Origin: Oscillospiraceae bacterium | GTDB lineage: Bacteria > Bacillota > Clostridia > Oscillospirales > Ruminococcaceae | DNA length: 64,000 nt | Direction: 5' to 3' | NCBI GenBank assembly: GCA_025757985.1 | Contig: CP107210.1 | Span: 2,914,001 to 2,978,000, forward strand | Shown here: positions 35,713 through 45,405 of the stretch, piece by piece | How positions within the stretch are numbered: the first letter of the stretch is position 1 | How the letters are laid out: each line of letters starts with the position of its first letter | Position numbers and translations under genes: made by a program | The notes under the pieces: model-generated | Seen by the model: only the letters and a program-made list of their open reading frames with translations | Databases searched by the model: none | What the model was told of the DNA's origin: nothing

Positions 35713-35817
35713 ATCAGCAGGGTCTTCCACCCCGCACCCCGGAACCCTGTCGGATGCGTAAGCCCACAGGTGGCTTTCCCATTCGGCAGGGACTTTTGAA
35801 AACGACTAGGAGGAAGT

Positions 35818-36519
35818 TTGAGTAAAGAGTACATCAAAGCACAAACCCCACTGCCCGCGTATTTCCCTTATCCGAAATTTCTGCTGCAGATGAGCCTGTC
35901 CCATACAGCGCGGCTAACATATGTTCTGCTGCTGGACCGCATGACCCTTTCGCAGAAGAACAGCTGGGTGGATGCACAGGGCCGGGCATATGTGCTCTAT
36001 CCGCTGGCAGGGCTGGCGGAAGATCTTCAGAGCAGCATTTCCAGTGTCACCCGCGCTCTGCGGGAACTGGAAGCTGCACGGCTGATCGAACGGCGGTCCA
36101 ATGGCTTTTCCAAGCCAAACCAGGTGTTCCTAAGCTTCCCATCTACTGCGCAGAAATGCACAGTCGAGATGGTCAAAAATGAGCAGCCTGATTGCTCAAA
36201 AGTGAGCAATACGGTTGCGCAAAACTGCACACCTAACCAAATAAATAAGAACAACCTAAGATTGAACCAACTGAATAGAACTAAAGAAGCGTATGGGCGA
36301 TATCGGAATGTTTTTCTGGAAGATTATTCGGAACTGGAAATGGAAATTGCAGAGTTGGATACTCTGATCGAAGACCTTTCAGCCTATATGCAGTCTACAG
36401 GCAGGAAGTACGCAGACCATGCGGCGACCCTGCGTAGCTGGTCAGCACGGAAGAAAAGACAACAGAAACCGGGAGCAGGCATCCCGGACTATACCTACAA
36501 CAAGGAGGAAAGTTTATGA
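35818..36519 (+). CDS. RepA_N-type replication initiator
   Basis: A 233-residue protein with the RepA_N winged-helix domain at about 10-105 (FPYPKFLLQMSLSHTARLTYVLLLDRM, SSISSVTRALRELEAARLIERR). It starts at TTG behind AGGAGG. The middle is variable and poor in conserved motifs; the C-terminus ends in a conserved helix (GRKYADHAATLRSWSARKKR). It overlaps the dnaC-like gene by 4 bases. Likely initiates replication of the excised element. Confidence 0.86.
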   Translation: MSKEYIKAQTPLPAYFPYPKFLLQMSLSHTARLTYVLLLDRMTLSQKNSWVDAQGRAYVLYPLAGLAEDLQSSISSVTRALRELEAARLIERRSNGFSKPNQVFLSFPSTAQKCTVEMVKNEQPDCSKVSNTVAQNCTPNQINKNNLRLNQLNRTKEAYGRYRNVFLEDYSELEMEIAELDTLIEDLSAYMQSTGRKYADHAATLRSWSARKKRQQKPGAGIPDYTYNKEESL

Positions 36520-37352
36520 CGGAAACGATCCAGACAGCGATGGACAGGCTTATGACGATCTCTGTGGAACCGCAGGACTATGTTGCAGAAGATGGGCTGC
36601 TGTACTGCGGCAACTGCAAAACTCCCAAGGAAGCGTTCTTTCCGAATGGCAAAAAACTGTTTGGGCGTGACCGCCATCCGGCTGAATGCCGGTGCAGGCA
36701 GGCTACAAGGGAAAAGCAAGAGAAAGAAGAACGTGCAAGGCTGCATTACGAGAAAGTACAGCGGCTGAAGCTGCAGGGCTTTACCGACTGGGCGATGCAG
36801 CACTGGACATTTGCAAACGATCACGGGCAAAATCCACAGATGCAGCTGGCACAGCGGTATGTGGCTCACTGGCCGGAAATGCGGGAAAAGAATGTGGGGC
36901 TGCTGCTCTGGGGCGGTGTTGGTACAGGCAAGAGTTTTATGGCGGGCTGCATTGCCAATGCCCTGATGGAACAGGAAGTGGCCGTCTGCATGACGAATTT
37001 TGCCCGAATCATGAATGAACTGAATAACGCCTTTTCCGGGCGGAATGAAGTCGTGGACAGGCTCTGCGGCTATCCGTTGCTTGTCATTGATGATTTCGGC
37101 ATGGAGCGCGGCACGGAATATGCGCTGGAGCAGATTTACAACATTATCGACAGTCGCTACCGCAGCCGGAAACCGCTGATCGTTACCACGAATCTGACCT
37201 TGACGGAGTTGAAAAAACCGCAGGATACCGCCCACGCCCGTATCTATGACCGTCTGCTGGAACTGTGTACCCCGATTGCCTGCACAGGCCCCAGCATGAG
37301 AAAGGATATAGGACAGGCAAAATTGGATTTACTGAAAACACTTCTGGCTTGA
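36516..37352 (+). CDS. DnaC/IstB-like ATPase helicase loader
   Basis: A 278-residue AAA+ protein. An N-terminal zinc-binding region (YCGNCKTPKEAF ... ECRCRQ) is followed by Walker A GGVGTGKSF and Walker B LLVIDDFGMER, then the sensor strand IVTTNLTLTEL and arginine finger region ARIYDRLLELC. It would load the replicative helicase together with the RepA_N initiator. Confidence 0.9.
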   Translation: MTETIQTAMDRLMTISVEPQDYVAEDGLLYCGNCKTPKEAFFPNGKKLFGRDRHPAECRCRQATREKQEKEERARLHYEKVQRLKLQGFTDWAMQHWTFANDHGQNPQMQLAQRYVAHWPEMREKNVGLLLWGGVGTGKSFMAGCIANALMEQEVAVCMTNFARIMNELNNAFSGRNEVVDRLCGYPLLVIDDFGMERGTEYALEQIYNIIDSRYRSRKPLIVTTNLTLTELKKPQDTAHARIYDRLLELCTPIACTGPSMRKDIGQAKLDLLKTLLA

Positions 37353-37367
37353 ATGGGAGGAACGCGA

Positions 37368-37643
37368 TTGCAAGAAAACGGCACAATGAATTGGTTGGAG
37401 CAGATCCACCAGATGAAGAACCGGGACATCCGCACGATTGAACAGTCTGAACTGGAGAAACTGCCGCAGGATGCAGTGGGACACGGACTGCCACAGGAGG
37501 AAAGGCTGAAAAATCTGCTGGATAAGGTCCGAAATCCTTACTGCTATCTGGACAATGGAATTATTGTAAAGCTGAATTTTGCACCAAGAGGGAGCAGCAC
37601 ACTATCTGAGCGCATTGGCAGGTGCTTTCAGTCTGCCAGTTGA
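37368..37643 (+). CDS. TnpW-like small transposon protein
   Basis: A 91-residue protein starting at TTG (GGGAGGA upstream; the matching TTG is also the start in copy 3). An N-terminal segment (NRDIRTIEQSELEKLPQDAV) precedes the TnpW-like end (RNPYCYLDNGIIVKLNFAPRGSSTLSERIGRCF). Function unknown; such proteins accompany serine-recombinase elements of Clostridia. From 37644 to 37880 no gene is certain, though the sequence is well conserved with copy 3. Confidence 0.72.
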   Translation: MQENGTMNWLEQIHQMKNRDIRTIEQSELEKLPQDAVGHGLPQEERLKNLLDKVRNPYCYLDNGIIVKLNFAPRGSSTLSERIGRCFQSAS

Positions 37644-37880
37644 AAAGGCAGAGAAACTTTCGGCGAGCTGCTGAAAAAGCACGCAGAAAAATTTCACACT
37701 TTAATGCGATAAAGCACTGGACAAAAGATGATGATTCTGGTAAGCTGTTTGTGGGTAAGAAAATAGGAATGTGCCAACTGAGCAGAACTTGCTCGGTGGG
37801 CTTGTTCTACATAGAAAATGTGGAGCCTTTCGCTTCTCTGACGAACAGTATTGCCGATTCGTTAAGGAGGTGGAAGGCTT

Positions 37881-39554
37881 TTGTTATACCCTGATATCTA
37901 TTCGCAGAAGAAACCGCAGCAAAATTCAACTCGTTATCGTACAGCTTTGTATTTGCGTTTATCCCGTGAAGATGGCGATAAGACAGAGAGCGACAGTATT
38001 GCAAACCAGCGTACCCTGCTGGAAGCCTATACTGCAGACCACCCGGAACTGTGCATCGTGGATGAGTTTGTGGACGATGGCTACTCCGGCTCGAACTTTG
38101 AGCGGCCTGCGTTTCAAAGGCTGTTTCAGGAGCTGGAGCAAGGAACCATCAACTGCATTCTGGTCAAAGATTTATCCCGATTCGGGCGAAACTATATTGA
38201 AGTGGGACGCTATCTGGAACGGATTTTCCCGGTCATGCGGGTCCGGCTGATTGCTGCGACAGACAACTATGACAGTCAATCTGCGTGGAAGACCAGCGAT
38301 TCCATCATGGTCCCGATGCGGAATTTGCTCAATGATGCCTACTGCCGGGATATTTCCGTCAAGATCAAAAGTCAGCTTGCGGTCAAGCGGAAACGCGGTG
38401 ATTTTGTGGGAAGTTTTGCAACCTATGGATACCAGAAGGACCCCAGCAATCATACCAAACTGATTGTGGACGAACTGGCAGCGGAAACAGTGCAAGATAT
38501 TTTCCGCTGGAAGATCAGTGGCATGAATAATCAGAGCATCGCAGACCGATTGAATGCGAAAAAGGTGCCGTCCCCGGCTGCGCGAAAGCTACAGAGCGGT
38601 GCAAAGCTGAGCCTGCATTTCCGCAAGAGCGATGAGCCGCCGTGGTCTGCCAAGGCGGTGGACCGCATTCTGCACAACGAGGTCTATATCGGAAAACTGG
38701 TGCAGGGAAAGACAAGGAGACTGGACTATCGCTCCAAAAAGAAAATGAACGTGCCGATGCGGGACTGGGTAATCGTGGACAACACCCATGAAGCAATCAT
38801 TCCGGCAGAGCAGTTTGAGCTGGTGCGGCGGATTCTGGAAACCGAAACTCGCAGGCCGAACGATGCCGAAACGGTGGCCCTGTTTGCAGGCTTTCTCTAC
38901 TGTGGGGACTGCGGCAGCCGGCTAGTGCGCAGGTCGGCCAGCTATAAAGGAAAGCGGTATATCTATTATCAGTGCTCCGGCAGCAAGCAGAACAAGGGCA
39001 GCTGCACGAGCCATAATCTGCGGGATGAAAAACTCTATAACGTCGTGCGGAACGCGCTTCAGATGCAGATTCAAATCGTGATGGAAGAAGCCGAGTTTGT
39101 GGAAAGCATCCGGCAGGCCCAGCAGGAACCATATCGTGTGCGGCGCATCGAACGGCAGATTCGGCAGCTGACAGCAGAAAAGGCCCATACCCAGGGCATT
39201 AAGGAAAAACTGTACGGGGATTATGCAGACGAAATCCTCACACGGGAGGATTTTCTGAACTACAACGAACTGTACAGCAAGCGAATCGAAGAGTATGACC
39301 GTAAAATCACAGAACTGGAAACGGAACAGAAAAATCTGCAGACTGCCCCGAATGCGTATCCATTTCTGGACGTGTACCGTAAGTATCGGAAACTGGAAGA
39401 GATCACCCGTCCGATGGTCGTGGAACTGATTGAGAAAATCGAAGTCTATGAGGGCAATCGGGTAGAAATTACGTTCCGATTCCAGGATGAAATTGCGGAC
39501 CTGCTGGAAGAACTGCATCAAAAGAAGATGGGGCAGCGTGAAGTATCTGCATGA
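37881..39554 (+). CDS. Large serine recombinase SR1 (copy 2)
   Basis: A 557-residue protein starting at TTG behind AAGGAGG. YLRLS gives the nucleophile at about S28; DEFVDDGYSGSNFERPAF and KDLSRFGRNY complete the catalytic domain. The recombinase domain (about 190-310) is followed by a zinc ribbon (YCGDCGSRL ... YQCSGSKQNKGSC), a coiled coil (about 400-480) and a DUF4368 end (VVELIEKIEVYEG). First gene of the SR triplet. Together these enzymes would integrate and excise the element. Confidence 0.93.
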   Translation: MLYPDIYSQKKPQQNSTRYRTALYLRLSREDGDKTESDSIANQRTLLEAYTADHPELCIVDEFVDDGYSGSNFERPAFQRLFQELEQGTINCILVKDLSRFGRNYIEVGRYLERIFPVMRVRLIAATDNYDSQSAWKTSDSIMVPMRNLLNDAYCRDISVKIKSQLAVKRKRGDFVGSFATYGYQKDPSNHTKLIVDELAAETVQDIFRWKISGMNNQSIADRLNAKKVPSPAARKLQSGAKLSLHFRKSDEPPWSAKAVDRILHNEVYIGKLVQGKTRRLDYRSKKKMNVPMRDWVIVDNTHEAIIPAEQFELVRRILETETRRPNDAETVALFAGFLYCGDCGSRLVRRSASYKGKRYIYYQCSGSKQNKGSCTSHNLRDEKLYNVVRNALQMQIQIVMEEAEFVESIRQAQQEPYRVRRIERQIRQLTAEKAHTQGIKEKLYGDYADEILTREDFLNYNELYSKRIEEYDRKITELETEQKNLQTAPNAYPFLDVYRKYRKLEEITRPMVVELIEKIEVYEGNRVEITFRFQDEIADLLEELHQKKMGQREVSA

Positions 39555-39571
39555 AAGGAGAGGCTGGACAT

Positions 39572-41149
39572 ATGGCAAGAGTAAGAAAGAAGGTAAGTGC
39601 GGCGCAGCGGGAAGCGGAGAACGCACCGCACCGTATCTGGAAAACCACAATTTACGCACGACTGTCCGATTTTGATGATGTACTTCGGGATACGGAATCG
39701 CTGGAAGTGCAGATTTCTTACATCAAAGAGTATATCAACCACCGGGATGATCTGATGCTGCTGGATGTGTTTGCGGACAAGCGGTGCACAGGGATGAACT
39801 TTGACCGCCCGGAATTTGAGCGGTTGCTGAAAGCACTGCAGGAGCGGAAAATCGACTGCATCGTGGTAAAGGACTTCTCGCGTTTGGGCCGCAATTTCGT
39901 GGAAACAGGCCAGTATCTGGAACAGGTGTTTCCGCTGTTCGGCGTAAGATTTATAGCCATCAACGATAACTATGACAGCCTGAACAGCCAGAACCGGGAT
40001 GGGATGCTGGTGCCGATCAAGAGCATGATCAATGAGATGTACTCGAAAGACCTGTCCCAGAAGATCCAGTCGTGCTTTCGCTCCAAGGAAGCGCGGGGAG
40101 AAATCTATACCCCGGTTCCGTTCGGTTACAAGAGAAATCAGCAGAATCATTTGGTTCTGGATGAGGAAGTCAGCGATGTGGTGATGCGGATTTTCCTCTT
40201 GAAGAAATCCGGCATGAAAGAGCGTGAGATTGCAAAGAAGCTGTCTGCTCAGGGAATCCCAACACCTTTTATACGCCGTTGTCAGTTGGGTTATATGAGA
40301 AATACCTCACGGGTAAAGGGCCCTGCATGGCAGCCAGCTTTCGTGACAAAGGTTCTGGAAAATCCGGTCTACACGGGAACCATGGTGTATAACCGCATCG
40401 CCTACGATGAAATGTATCGAAAAATCGGAGAAAATCCACGAGAAGACTGGCGGATGGTGCCGGACAGTCACCCGGCAATTATCAGCTGGGAACTGTTTGA
40501 TGAAGTTTTCGCAGTGCGAGAAACTGAGCAAGCGATCAGGGATGAGCGGAAAAAGTGGTGCAGACAGCGCAGAGAGAATAATCCGAATATTTTCAAAGGC
40601 AGAATATTTTGCAAAAAGTGCAGCGAAAAGCTGGTTTGCCATTGGCAAAGTGATGGTTCACTGTATTTTTACTGTAAATTCTGCCATGTTTCCATCTCAG
40701 AGAAAGACCTCTGGAACGGCATCCATAAGGAACTGCACCAGCGGATGGAAGAACATAAGAATTTGAAAAAGCTGATACAGAAGAATTCGGGAAATAGCAA
40801 CCTTGAAACAAAGAAAGTTGCATTGAGCCGTGAAATGGAACAGGTGTCGGGCAATATCGTTCGGATGGAATCGCAGAAGCGCAGCGGCTATGAGCAGTAT
40901 GTCCTCGGAAAACTTTCAAAAGAGAAATTCTTGGAATTAAAGCAGAACTTGGAAAATGAAATCGTAGAACAAAAACAGGAAAAATCCAAAAAAGAGAAAG
41001 AACTTGCGTTGATTCAAGAAGAATTGCGGCAGAAAAAGCAGATCGCAGGAAACACCGAAGTCCTTTTAACGGCAGACAATCTGCAGCAGTATGTAAAGAA
41101 AATTGAAGTGGACCGCAGGAAAATTACTCACGCGGAATTTTTACTGTGA
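39572..41149 (+). CDS. Large serine recombinase SR2 (copy 2)
   Basis: 525 residues from ATG at 39572 (AAAGGAG upstream), the start conserved in all copies; the 39551 ATG would overlap SR1. It differs from copy 1 mainly in the recombinase domain loops (RNQQNH for KDQKNH; LLKKSGM for LWKKSGM) and in the coiled coil. The catalytic S32 and the zinc ribbon (FCKKC ... YCKFC) are intact. Confidence 0.92.
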   Translation: MARVRKKVSAAQREAENAPHRIWKTTIYARLSDFDDVLRDTESLEVQISYIKEYINHRDDLMLLDVFADKRCTGMNFDRPEFERLLKALQERKIDCIVVKDFSRLGRNFVETGQYLEQVFPLFGVRFIAINDNYDSLNSQNRDGMLVPIKSMINEMYSKDLSQKIQSCFRSKEARGEIYTPVPFGYKRNQQNHLVLDEEVSDVVMRIFLLKKSGMKEREIAKKLSAQGIPTPFIRRCQLGYMRNTSRVKGPAWQPAFVTKVLENPVYTGTMVYNRIAYDEMYRKIGENPREDWRMVPDSHPAIISWELFDEVFAVRETEQAIRDERKKWCRQRRENNPNIFKGRIFCKKCSEKLVCHWQSDGSLYFYCKFCHVSISEKDLWNGIHKELHQRMEEHKNLKKLIQKNSGNSNLETKKVALSREMEQVSGNIVRMESQKRSGYEQYVLGKLSKEKFLELKQNLENEIVEQKQEKSKKEKELALIQEELRQKKQIAGNTEVLLTADNLQQYVKKIEVDRRKITHAEFLL

Positions 41150-41169
41150 TGAAAAAGGAGAGCAAAGCA

Positions 41170-41553
41170 ATGAAAGAGAAAATCTATGATGCCCGGACTG
41201 GGCTGGAATATGTTTTGGTTGATGATTATTACCTGCCAGCCTTGAAGCTGCTACAGACTCGTCCGGTTGGCCGCTGGGGAATGCTGCACAAGGCGTACCT
41301 GAAACTGCGAAAACCAGCCTATTATCAGAGCCTGCTGCTGAGTGGAAAACTGGATACTGTTTTGGCAGACGTGGAAAAACAGGCAGCAGAACGATATGAG
41401 GTTTTGATCGAGCAGATGAGCCAGAGGGAGAACATTTCGGAAAAACTGAAAGAAGAAAATCAGATGGAGTGGGTACGCCGTATGAGAAATCTGGAAAATC
41501 GTGCAGCAGAAATCGTAAAGGCAGAATTGATCTACACGTTTGAAAGGCGGTGA
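41170..41553 (+). CDS. TnpV-like transposon protein (copy 2)
   Basis: 127 residues from ATG at 41170 with AAGGAG 11 bases upstream. Close to the copy 1 protein (LVDDYYLPALKLLQTRPVGRWG). It lies 20 bases after SR2 and 7 before SR3. Confidence 0.82.
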   Translation: MKEKIYDARTGLEYVLVDDYYLPALKLLQTRPVGRWGMLHKAYLKLRKPAYYQSLLLSGKLDTVLADVEKQAAERYEVLIEQMSQRENISEKLKEENQMEWVRRMRNLENRAAEIVKAELIYTFERR

Positions 41554-41560
41554 GCAGCAG

Positions 41561-43174
41561 ATGATCGGAACCTATTACCGGCTTTCTCTTGCGGACGAGG
41601 ATGTGGGTGCTGATAAGGCTGAGAGCAACAGCATTCAGGGCCAGCGCGGACTGGTAGAGGGGTACATCATAGCTCACCCGGAACTGGCTGCAGAGCCGCG
41701 TCAGGAGTACGTTGACGATGGCTACTCCGGCACATCTACAAGCCGTCCTGCATTTCAGCGGCTGATTCAGGATGCACAGGATGGCAAGATAAAAACGATT
41801 ATCGTAAAGGACTTTTCCCGGTTCGCCCGTGACTATATTGAAGCAGGCGATTATATGGAGCGCATCTTCCCGTTGCTGGGCGTTCGCTTCATCTCCGTCA
41901 ACGATGGGTATGACAGTGGGATGCAGGCCGGAAACGATGTGCGCGGACTGGAAGTAGCCATCAAGAACATCATCAACGCATCCTACAGCCGGGACCTTTC
42001 CGCTAAAATCGCAGCAGCCGACCATGTGATGCAGAAGAAAGGAATGTATCTCGGAGGATACCGCCCATTCGGATTCCTGCCGGACCCGAACGACTGCCAT
42101 AAGCTGATCCTTGACCCGGTAGCCAGCCAGTATGTGCGCCTGATTTTTGAACTGGCATTGCAGGGCAACAGAACAGGCACCATCGCAAAAATCCTGAACG
42201 AAAAGCAGATTCCAACTCCGGCAGCGTATCACGTGGCGGAAAATCATGTGTACAGCGAGCAGAAAGCATGGGACTTGCAGCGCAGCCATTGGACAAGCGG
42301 GACGGTTTATCATGTTCTGAAAAATGAGAAGTATAAGGGCACCTATGTGGGCGCGAAATTCATTATGCCGGTTCCCTGTAAGCATCGGGTTCTGCGCGCT
42401 CCCTTGGAACAGCAGGTACGAATTGAGGACAGCCATGCCGCCATTGTGACCACGGAAGAATTTGAGCAGGCACAAAAGGTTATTATGCTGCAGCACGGGA
42501 ATCATCAGACCGGGAACTACACAAAACACCAGTATCCGCTGAAAGGCAAGGTCTACTGCGGCTACTGCCAGAAACTGATGAAATATCGTGTTCTCAAGAA
42601 ACTCGGACCATCTTTTAACTGCAGATTTTCGGCCACTGCGGTGGACAGCCCTTGCAAGCGAATCCCGATCTCCGAGGAACTGCTGGAACATATCGTCCGA
42701 AATGCGTTGACAGCGCAGATAAAGCAGGCGGAACATATACTGGAAATCCTGCACGAACGGGAACGCAAAGCCTTAATCTGCTTTTCCACACTAGAACGGC
42801 AGGAAGAAAAGCTGAGTGCAGAAAAGGCAGAGATCGTAAAACTTCGTGTTGCACTGTATGAGCAGTATGCTGATGGAAACATGAGTAAGGAAGAGTTCAT
42901 CCGACAGAGAGATGCTTACCGAGTGCAGGAAGATGAACGGATGGAGCAGATCCAACGGCTGCGTACCGAGAAAAATCAAGTCTTTCAGCCTGTGAAGAGG
43001 GACACCGATCATTTGCAGACTGTCATGAGTACTGTAGAAGAAGCAGGCGATGTGATGCACTTATCACAGAATGTGGTAGAAACCTTTATTGACCGCATTG
43101 AGGTTTTCAACGATGAACGCGTGAAAATTCGCTTTACATTTGAGGATGCATTGAACAGTTATGAGGAAAAGTAA
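41561..43174 (+). CDS. Large serine recombinase SR3 (copy 2)
   Basis: 537 residues from ATG at 41561. Catalytic S9 and the SRFARD motif are intact, zinc ribbon present. The C-terminus (FEDALNSYEEK) differs from copy 1 (FENVLADYAE), where the downstream AAA gene is inserted, so the 3' ends have been exchanged or eroded. Confidence 0.92.
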   Translation: MIGTYYRLSLADEDVGADKAESNSIQGQRGLVEGYIIAHPELAAEPRQEYVDDGYSGTSTSRPAFQRLIQDAQDGKIKTIIVKDFSRFARDYIEAGDYMERIFPLLGVRFISVNDGYDSGMQAGNDVRGLEVAIKNIINASYSRDLSAKIAAADHVMQKKGMYLGGYRPFGFLPDPNDCHKLILDPVASQYVRLIFELALQGNRTGTIAKILNEKQIPTPAAYHVAENHVYSEQKAWDLQRSHWTSGTVYHVLKNEKYKGTYVGAKFIMPVPCKHRVLRAPLEQQVRIEDSHAAIVTTEEFEQAQKVIMLQHGNHQTGNYTKHQYPLKGKVYCGYCQKLMKYRVLKKLGPSFNCRFSATAVDSPCKRIPISEELLEHIVRNALTAQIKQAEHILEILHERERKALICFSTLERQEEKLSAEKAEIVKLRVALYEQYADGNMSKEEFIRQRDAYRVQEDERMEQIQRLRTEKNQVFQPVKRDTDHLQTVMSTVEEAGDVMHLSQNVVETFIDRIEVFNDERVKIRFTFEDALNSYEEK

Positions 43175-43230
43175 GTGCAGCGATTTCTTGATTTAAGGTA
43201 AATACAGAATTTCAGAAGCAAAAAATCGAA

Positions 43231-43295
43231 GGCTCGCGTAAACCACAGACAGCACCCAGGAGAATTCGAGGGTGCGTCTGCAGCTTATGCGGGCC
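43231..43295. terminator. Large imperfect hairpin between SR3 and Xre (copy 2)
   Basis: GGCTCGCGTAAACCACAGAC... pairs with ...GTCTGCAGCTTATGCGGGCC around a 12-base loop, followed by GTTTTATTTTG. Convergent SR3 and Xre point to a two-way terminator. Confidence 0.65.
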
Positions 43296-43328
43296 GTTTT
43301 ATTTTGTGCTTTTTACTGCGAAATAATG

Positions 43329-43670
43329 TTAAACTCCAAGGCTGACAAGAGTGGCCTTTAACTCCTTTGCCGTGCGGATAATGACAGTCTGTTCAGTTTC
43401 ATTACAGTCCAACAGCAAGCGATGAATTTCAGAGTTTGCAGAGGAAGATGAATATTCAAGACAGTCGAGCAAAAGCTCATCCGCGGAAACGGATAACGTG
43501 TTGGCAATTTTGACAAGAACAGAAAGGCTTGGAACCTTTGTGCCATTTTCGATTTGGACAATGTATTCACGACTGCAGTTGACTTTTGCGGCAAGAACTT
43601 CTTGCGTCAGATTCGATTTTGAACGGTAGAAGCTGATTCGTTTTCCTAGAGAAGTACGATTTACGGACAT
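43329..43670 (-). CDS. Xre-family HTH regulator (copy 2)
   Basis: A 113-residue homologue of the copy 1 regulator, sharing the C-terminal tail but with a different recognition helix (CSREYIVQIENG). GAAAGGAAG precedes ATG. Divergent from the ATPase operon, whose operators (43821-43868) have GTGAAC half-sites. Confidence 0.85.
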   Translation of the reverse strand: MSVNRTSLGKRISFYRSKSNLTQEVLAAKVNCSREYIVQIENGTKVPSLSVLVKIANTLSVSADELLLDCLEYSSSSANSEIHRLLLDCNETEQTVIIRTAKELKATLVSLGV

Positions 43671-43818
43671 ATAGTGATCTTCCTTTCAAATGCCCGCATA
43701 AGATACTTTAATTATTTGACTTATAGAGAAATGAATCAAGAGGAACCAAATAGGCAATTTGCATAGAAGTCAGAATTCTTATTTTTTCCCTCTAGCAGAG
43801 ATGGCTTCTGAGACCAAA

Positions 43819-43899
43819 ATGTGAACCAACAGTTCACATTTTGAGCAACAAGTGAACTGCTGGTTCACAGAAAAAATCATCTGATAAGAGTATAATAAA
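43819..43899 (+). promoter_or_regulatory. Paired operator palindromes and promoter of the copy 2 ATPase operon
   Basis: GTGAACCAACAGTTCAC (43821-43837) and GTGAACTGCTGGTTCAC (43852-43868) have centres 31 bp apart. A TATAAT -10 box follows at 43891-43896, about 45 bases before the ATPase start. The second palindrome would lie at or just upstream of the -35 region. Confidence 0.78.
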
Positions 43900-43940
43900 A
43901 GCATGAAATTAAGCTGCGAAAATAAAGTGGGGAAAACGAA

Positions 43941-44930
43941 ATGGAACGGCTGCTGACACTGTATAGCGAAGTTCAATCAACGGATGTACGGTGGTTATGG
44001 TATCCGTTTATTGCGATAGGGAAAATCACACTGCTACAGGGTGATCCTGGCGATGGAAAATCTACTATGATGATAAATCTGATTGCCGAACTTTCAACAG
44101 GAGGTAAGACCCCGGACGGTTGTAAAATCGGTACACCGCAAAAAGTGATTTATCAGTGCTCGGAGGATGGCGTTTCAGACACGATAAAGCCCCGTCTGGA
44201 ACGCTGTGGAGCAGACTGCAGGAAGATCGCTTTCATCAATGAAGAAGTCTATAATGGCCTTACATTGGACGATGAGCGCATCCGTCAGGCAATCATTGAA
44301 TTTCGGCCTCGATTGGTCGTGATCGATCCGATTCAGGCTTATCTTGGCAGCGATTCGGATTTGCAAATCGCAGGCAGGGCGCGGAAACTCATGCGCCGCC
44401 TTGGAATGTGGGCTGCTGGTTACGACTGTGCCATCGTTCTGATTGGACACCTTAACAAAAAAGAAGGCTCCAAAGGGCTGTACCGCAGCCTTGGCAGTAT
44501 TGATGTTGTGGCAGCAGCACGAAGCGTCCTGCAGGTGGAGCGAGATACCGAGAATCCTGATATAAGAATCGTACATCAAATCAAAAACAGTCTTGCGCCT
44601 ACGGCAGAAGACATCCGCTTTTCCATTTCTGCCGACAAGGGCTTTCGATGGCTGGAATGCAGGCCACAGCTTTTTGAAAAACAACAGCCGGACGCCGAAC
44701 CTAAATTTGATACAGAGCAACAGAAAGCTGCCTACTGGATCAAGCATTTCCTTGAAAAAGGCGATATGAGCGCAAATGAAATTTATTGCCGTCTGGACAA
44801 TGAGGGTGTCAGCAAACGAGTGGCGCGGATGGTAAAAACGGAAATGGGAATCCACTGCTACCAGAAGAAGCGGAGATGGTATTGGAGTGTTCAGCTGGAA
44901 GAAGGTGCTATGAATGGACCGCAAGTATAA
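43941..44930 (+). CDS. RepA-like hexameric AAA ATPase (copy 2)
   Basis: 329 residues, nearly identical to copy 1 (MMINLIAE and GCKIGTP are among the few changes). Walker A and B are intact. GTGGGGAAAACGAA precedes ATG. It overlaps the pseudo-recombinase by 17 bases. Confidence 0.86.
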   Translation: MERLLTLYSEVQSTDVRWLWYPFIAIGKITLLQGDPGDGKSTMMINLIAELSTGGKTPDGCKIGTPQKVIYQCSEDGVSDTIKPRLERCGADCRKIAFINEEVYNGLTLDDERIRQAIIEFRPRLVVIDPIQAYLGSDSDLQIAGRARKLMRRLGMWAAGYDCAIVLIGHLNKKEGSKGLYRSLGSIDVVAAARSVLQVERDTENPDIRIVHQIKNSLAPTAEDIRFSISADKGFRWLECRPQLFEKQQPDAEPKFDTEQQKAAYWIKHFLEKGDMSANEIYCRLDNEGVSKRVARMVKTEMGIHCYQKKRRWYWSVQLEEGAMNGPQV

Positions 44931-45405
44931 GGTTGGTGGCTATGTGAAACTTGCAAAACTGTGGGAACGCTCTAAGGATGCAGCAGTAGCCTATCACAGT
45001 TCCTACTATGCTGAAAAGTTTAGGGATGATGCGGATAAAAGGCTGGTTGGTGTCTATATTGACATCACAGGGAATAAGGAAATTTATAAACGCCCGGAAA
45101 TGGTGCATCTGCTTCAAGACTGCAAAAAAGGAAAAGTCAATCTGATTTTCTCGCAGACAAGAGCCTACCTTGCAGCAAACACCTGCGATTTCTGTTTTTT
45201 GCTGAAATATCTGTTTGATTTGCTGATGCGGGTGGACATTGTTACAGATGATGACGACCAGAGAATTGACACTATTCTTGACGTTGATAGCCAGCGGCAG
45301 AGTCTGAAAGAATTGGCTGAAAAATATACATCGATCCGAAGGAAAAATTATCTTGAGTGGAGAATCCGACTGGAACATGAAATGACAAAGGCTGAAAAGA
45401 AATGA
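44914..45405 (+). CDS. Pseudo-recombinase lacking catalytic serine (copy 2)
   Basis: 163 residues. The Ser-to-Ala position (KVGGYVKLAK) and the lost second arginine (TRAYLAAN) are the same as in copy 1, so the loss is conserved rather than decay. Differences are scattered (LLQDCKKGKVN for LLKDCKNGSIN). Confidence 0.68.
   Translation: MDRKYKVGGYVKLAKLWERSKDAAVAYHSSYYAEKFRDDADKRLVGVYIDITGNKEIYKRPEMVHLLQDCKKGKVNLIFSQTRAYLAANTCDFCFLLKYLFDLLMRVDIVTDDDDQRIDTILDVDSQRQSLKELAEKYTSIRRKNYLEWRIRLEHEMTKAEKK

Noticed and set aside
37622..37894. 90-codon frame between tnpW and SR1, also at 59799-60083
   Set aside because: Conserved between copies at DNA level, but the protein has no features, no ribosome site, and overlaps the start of SR1; left unannotated.
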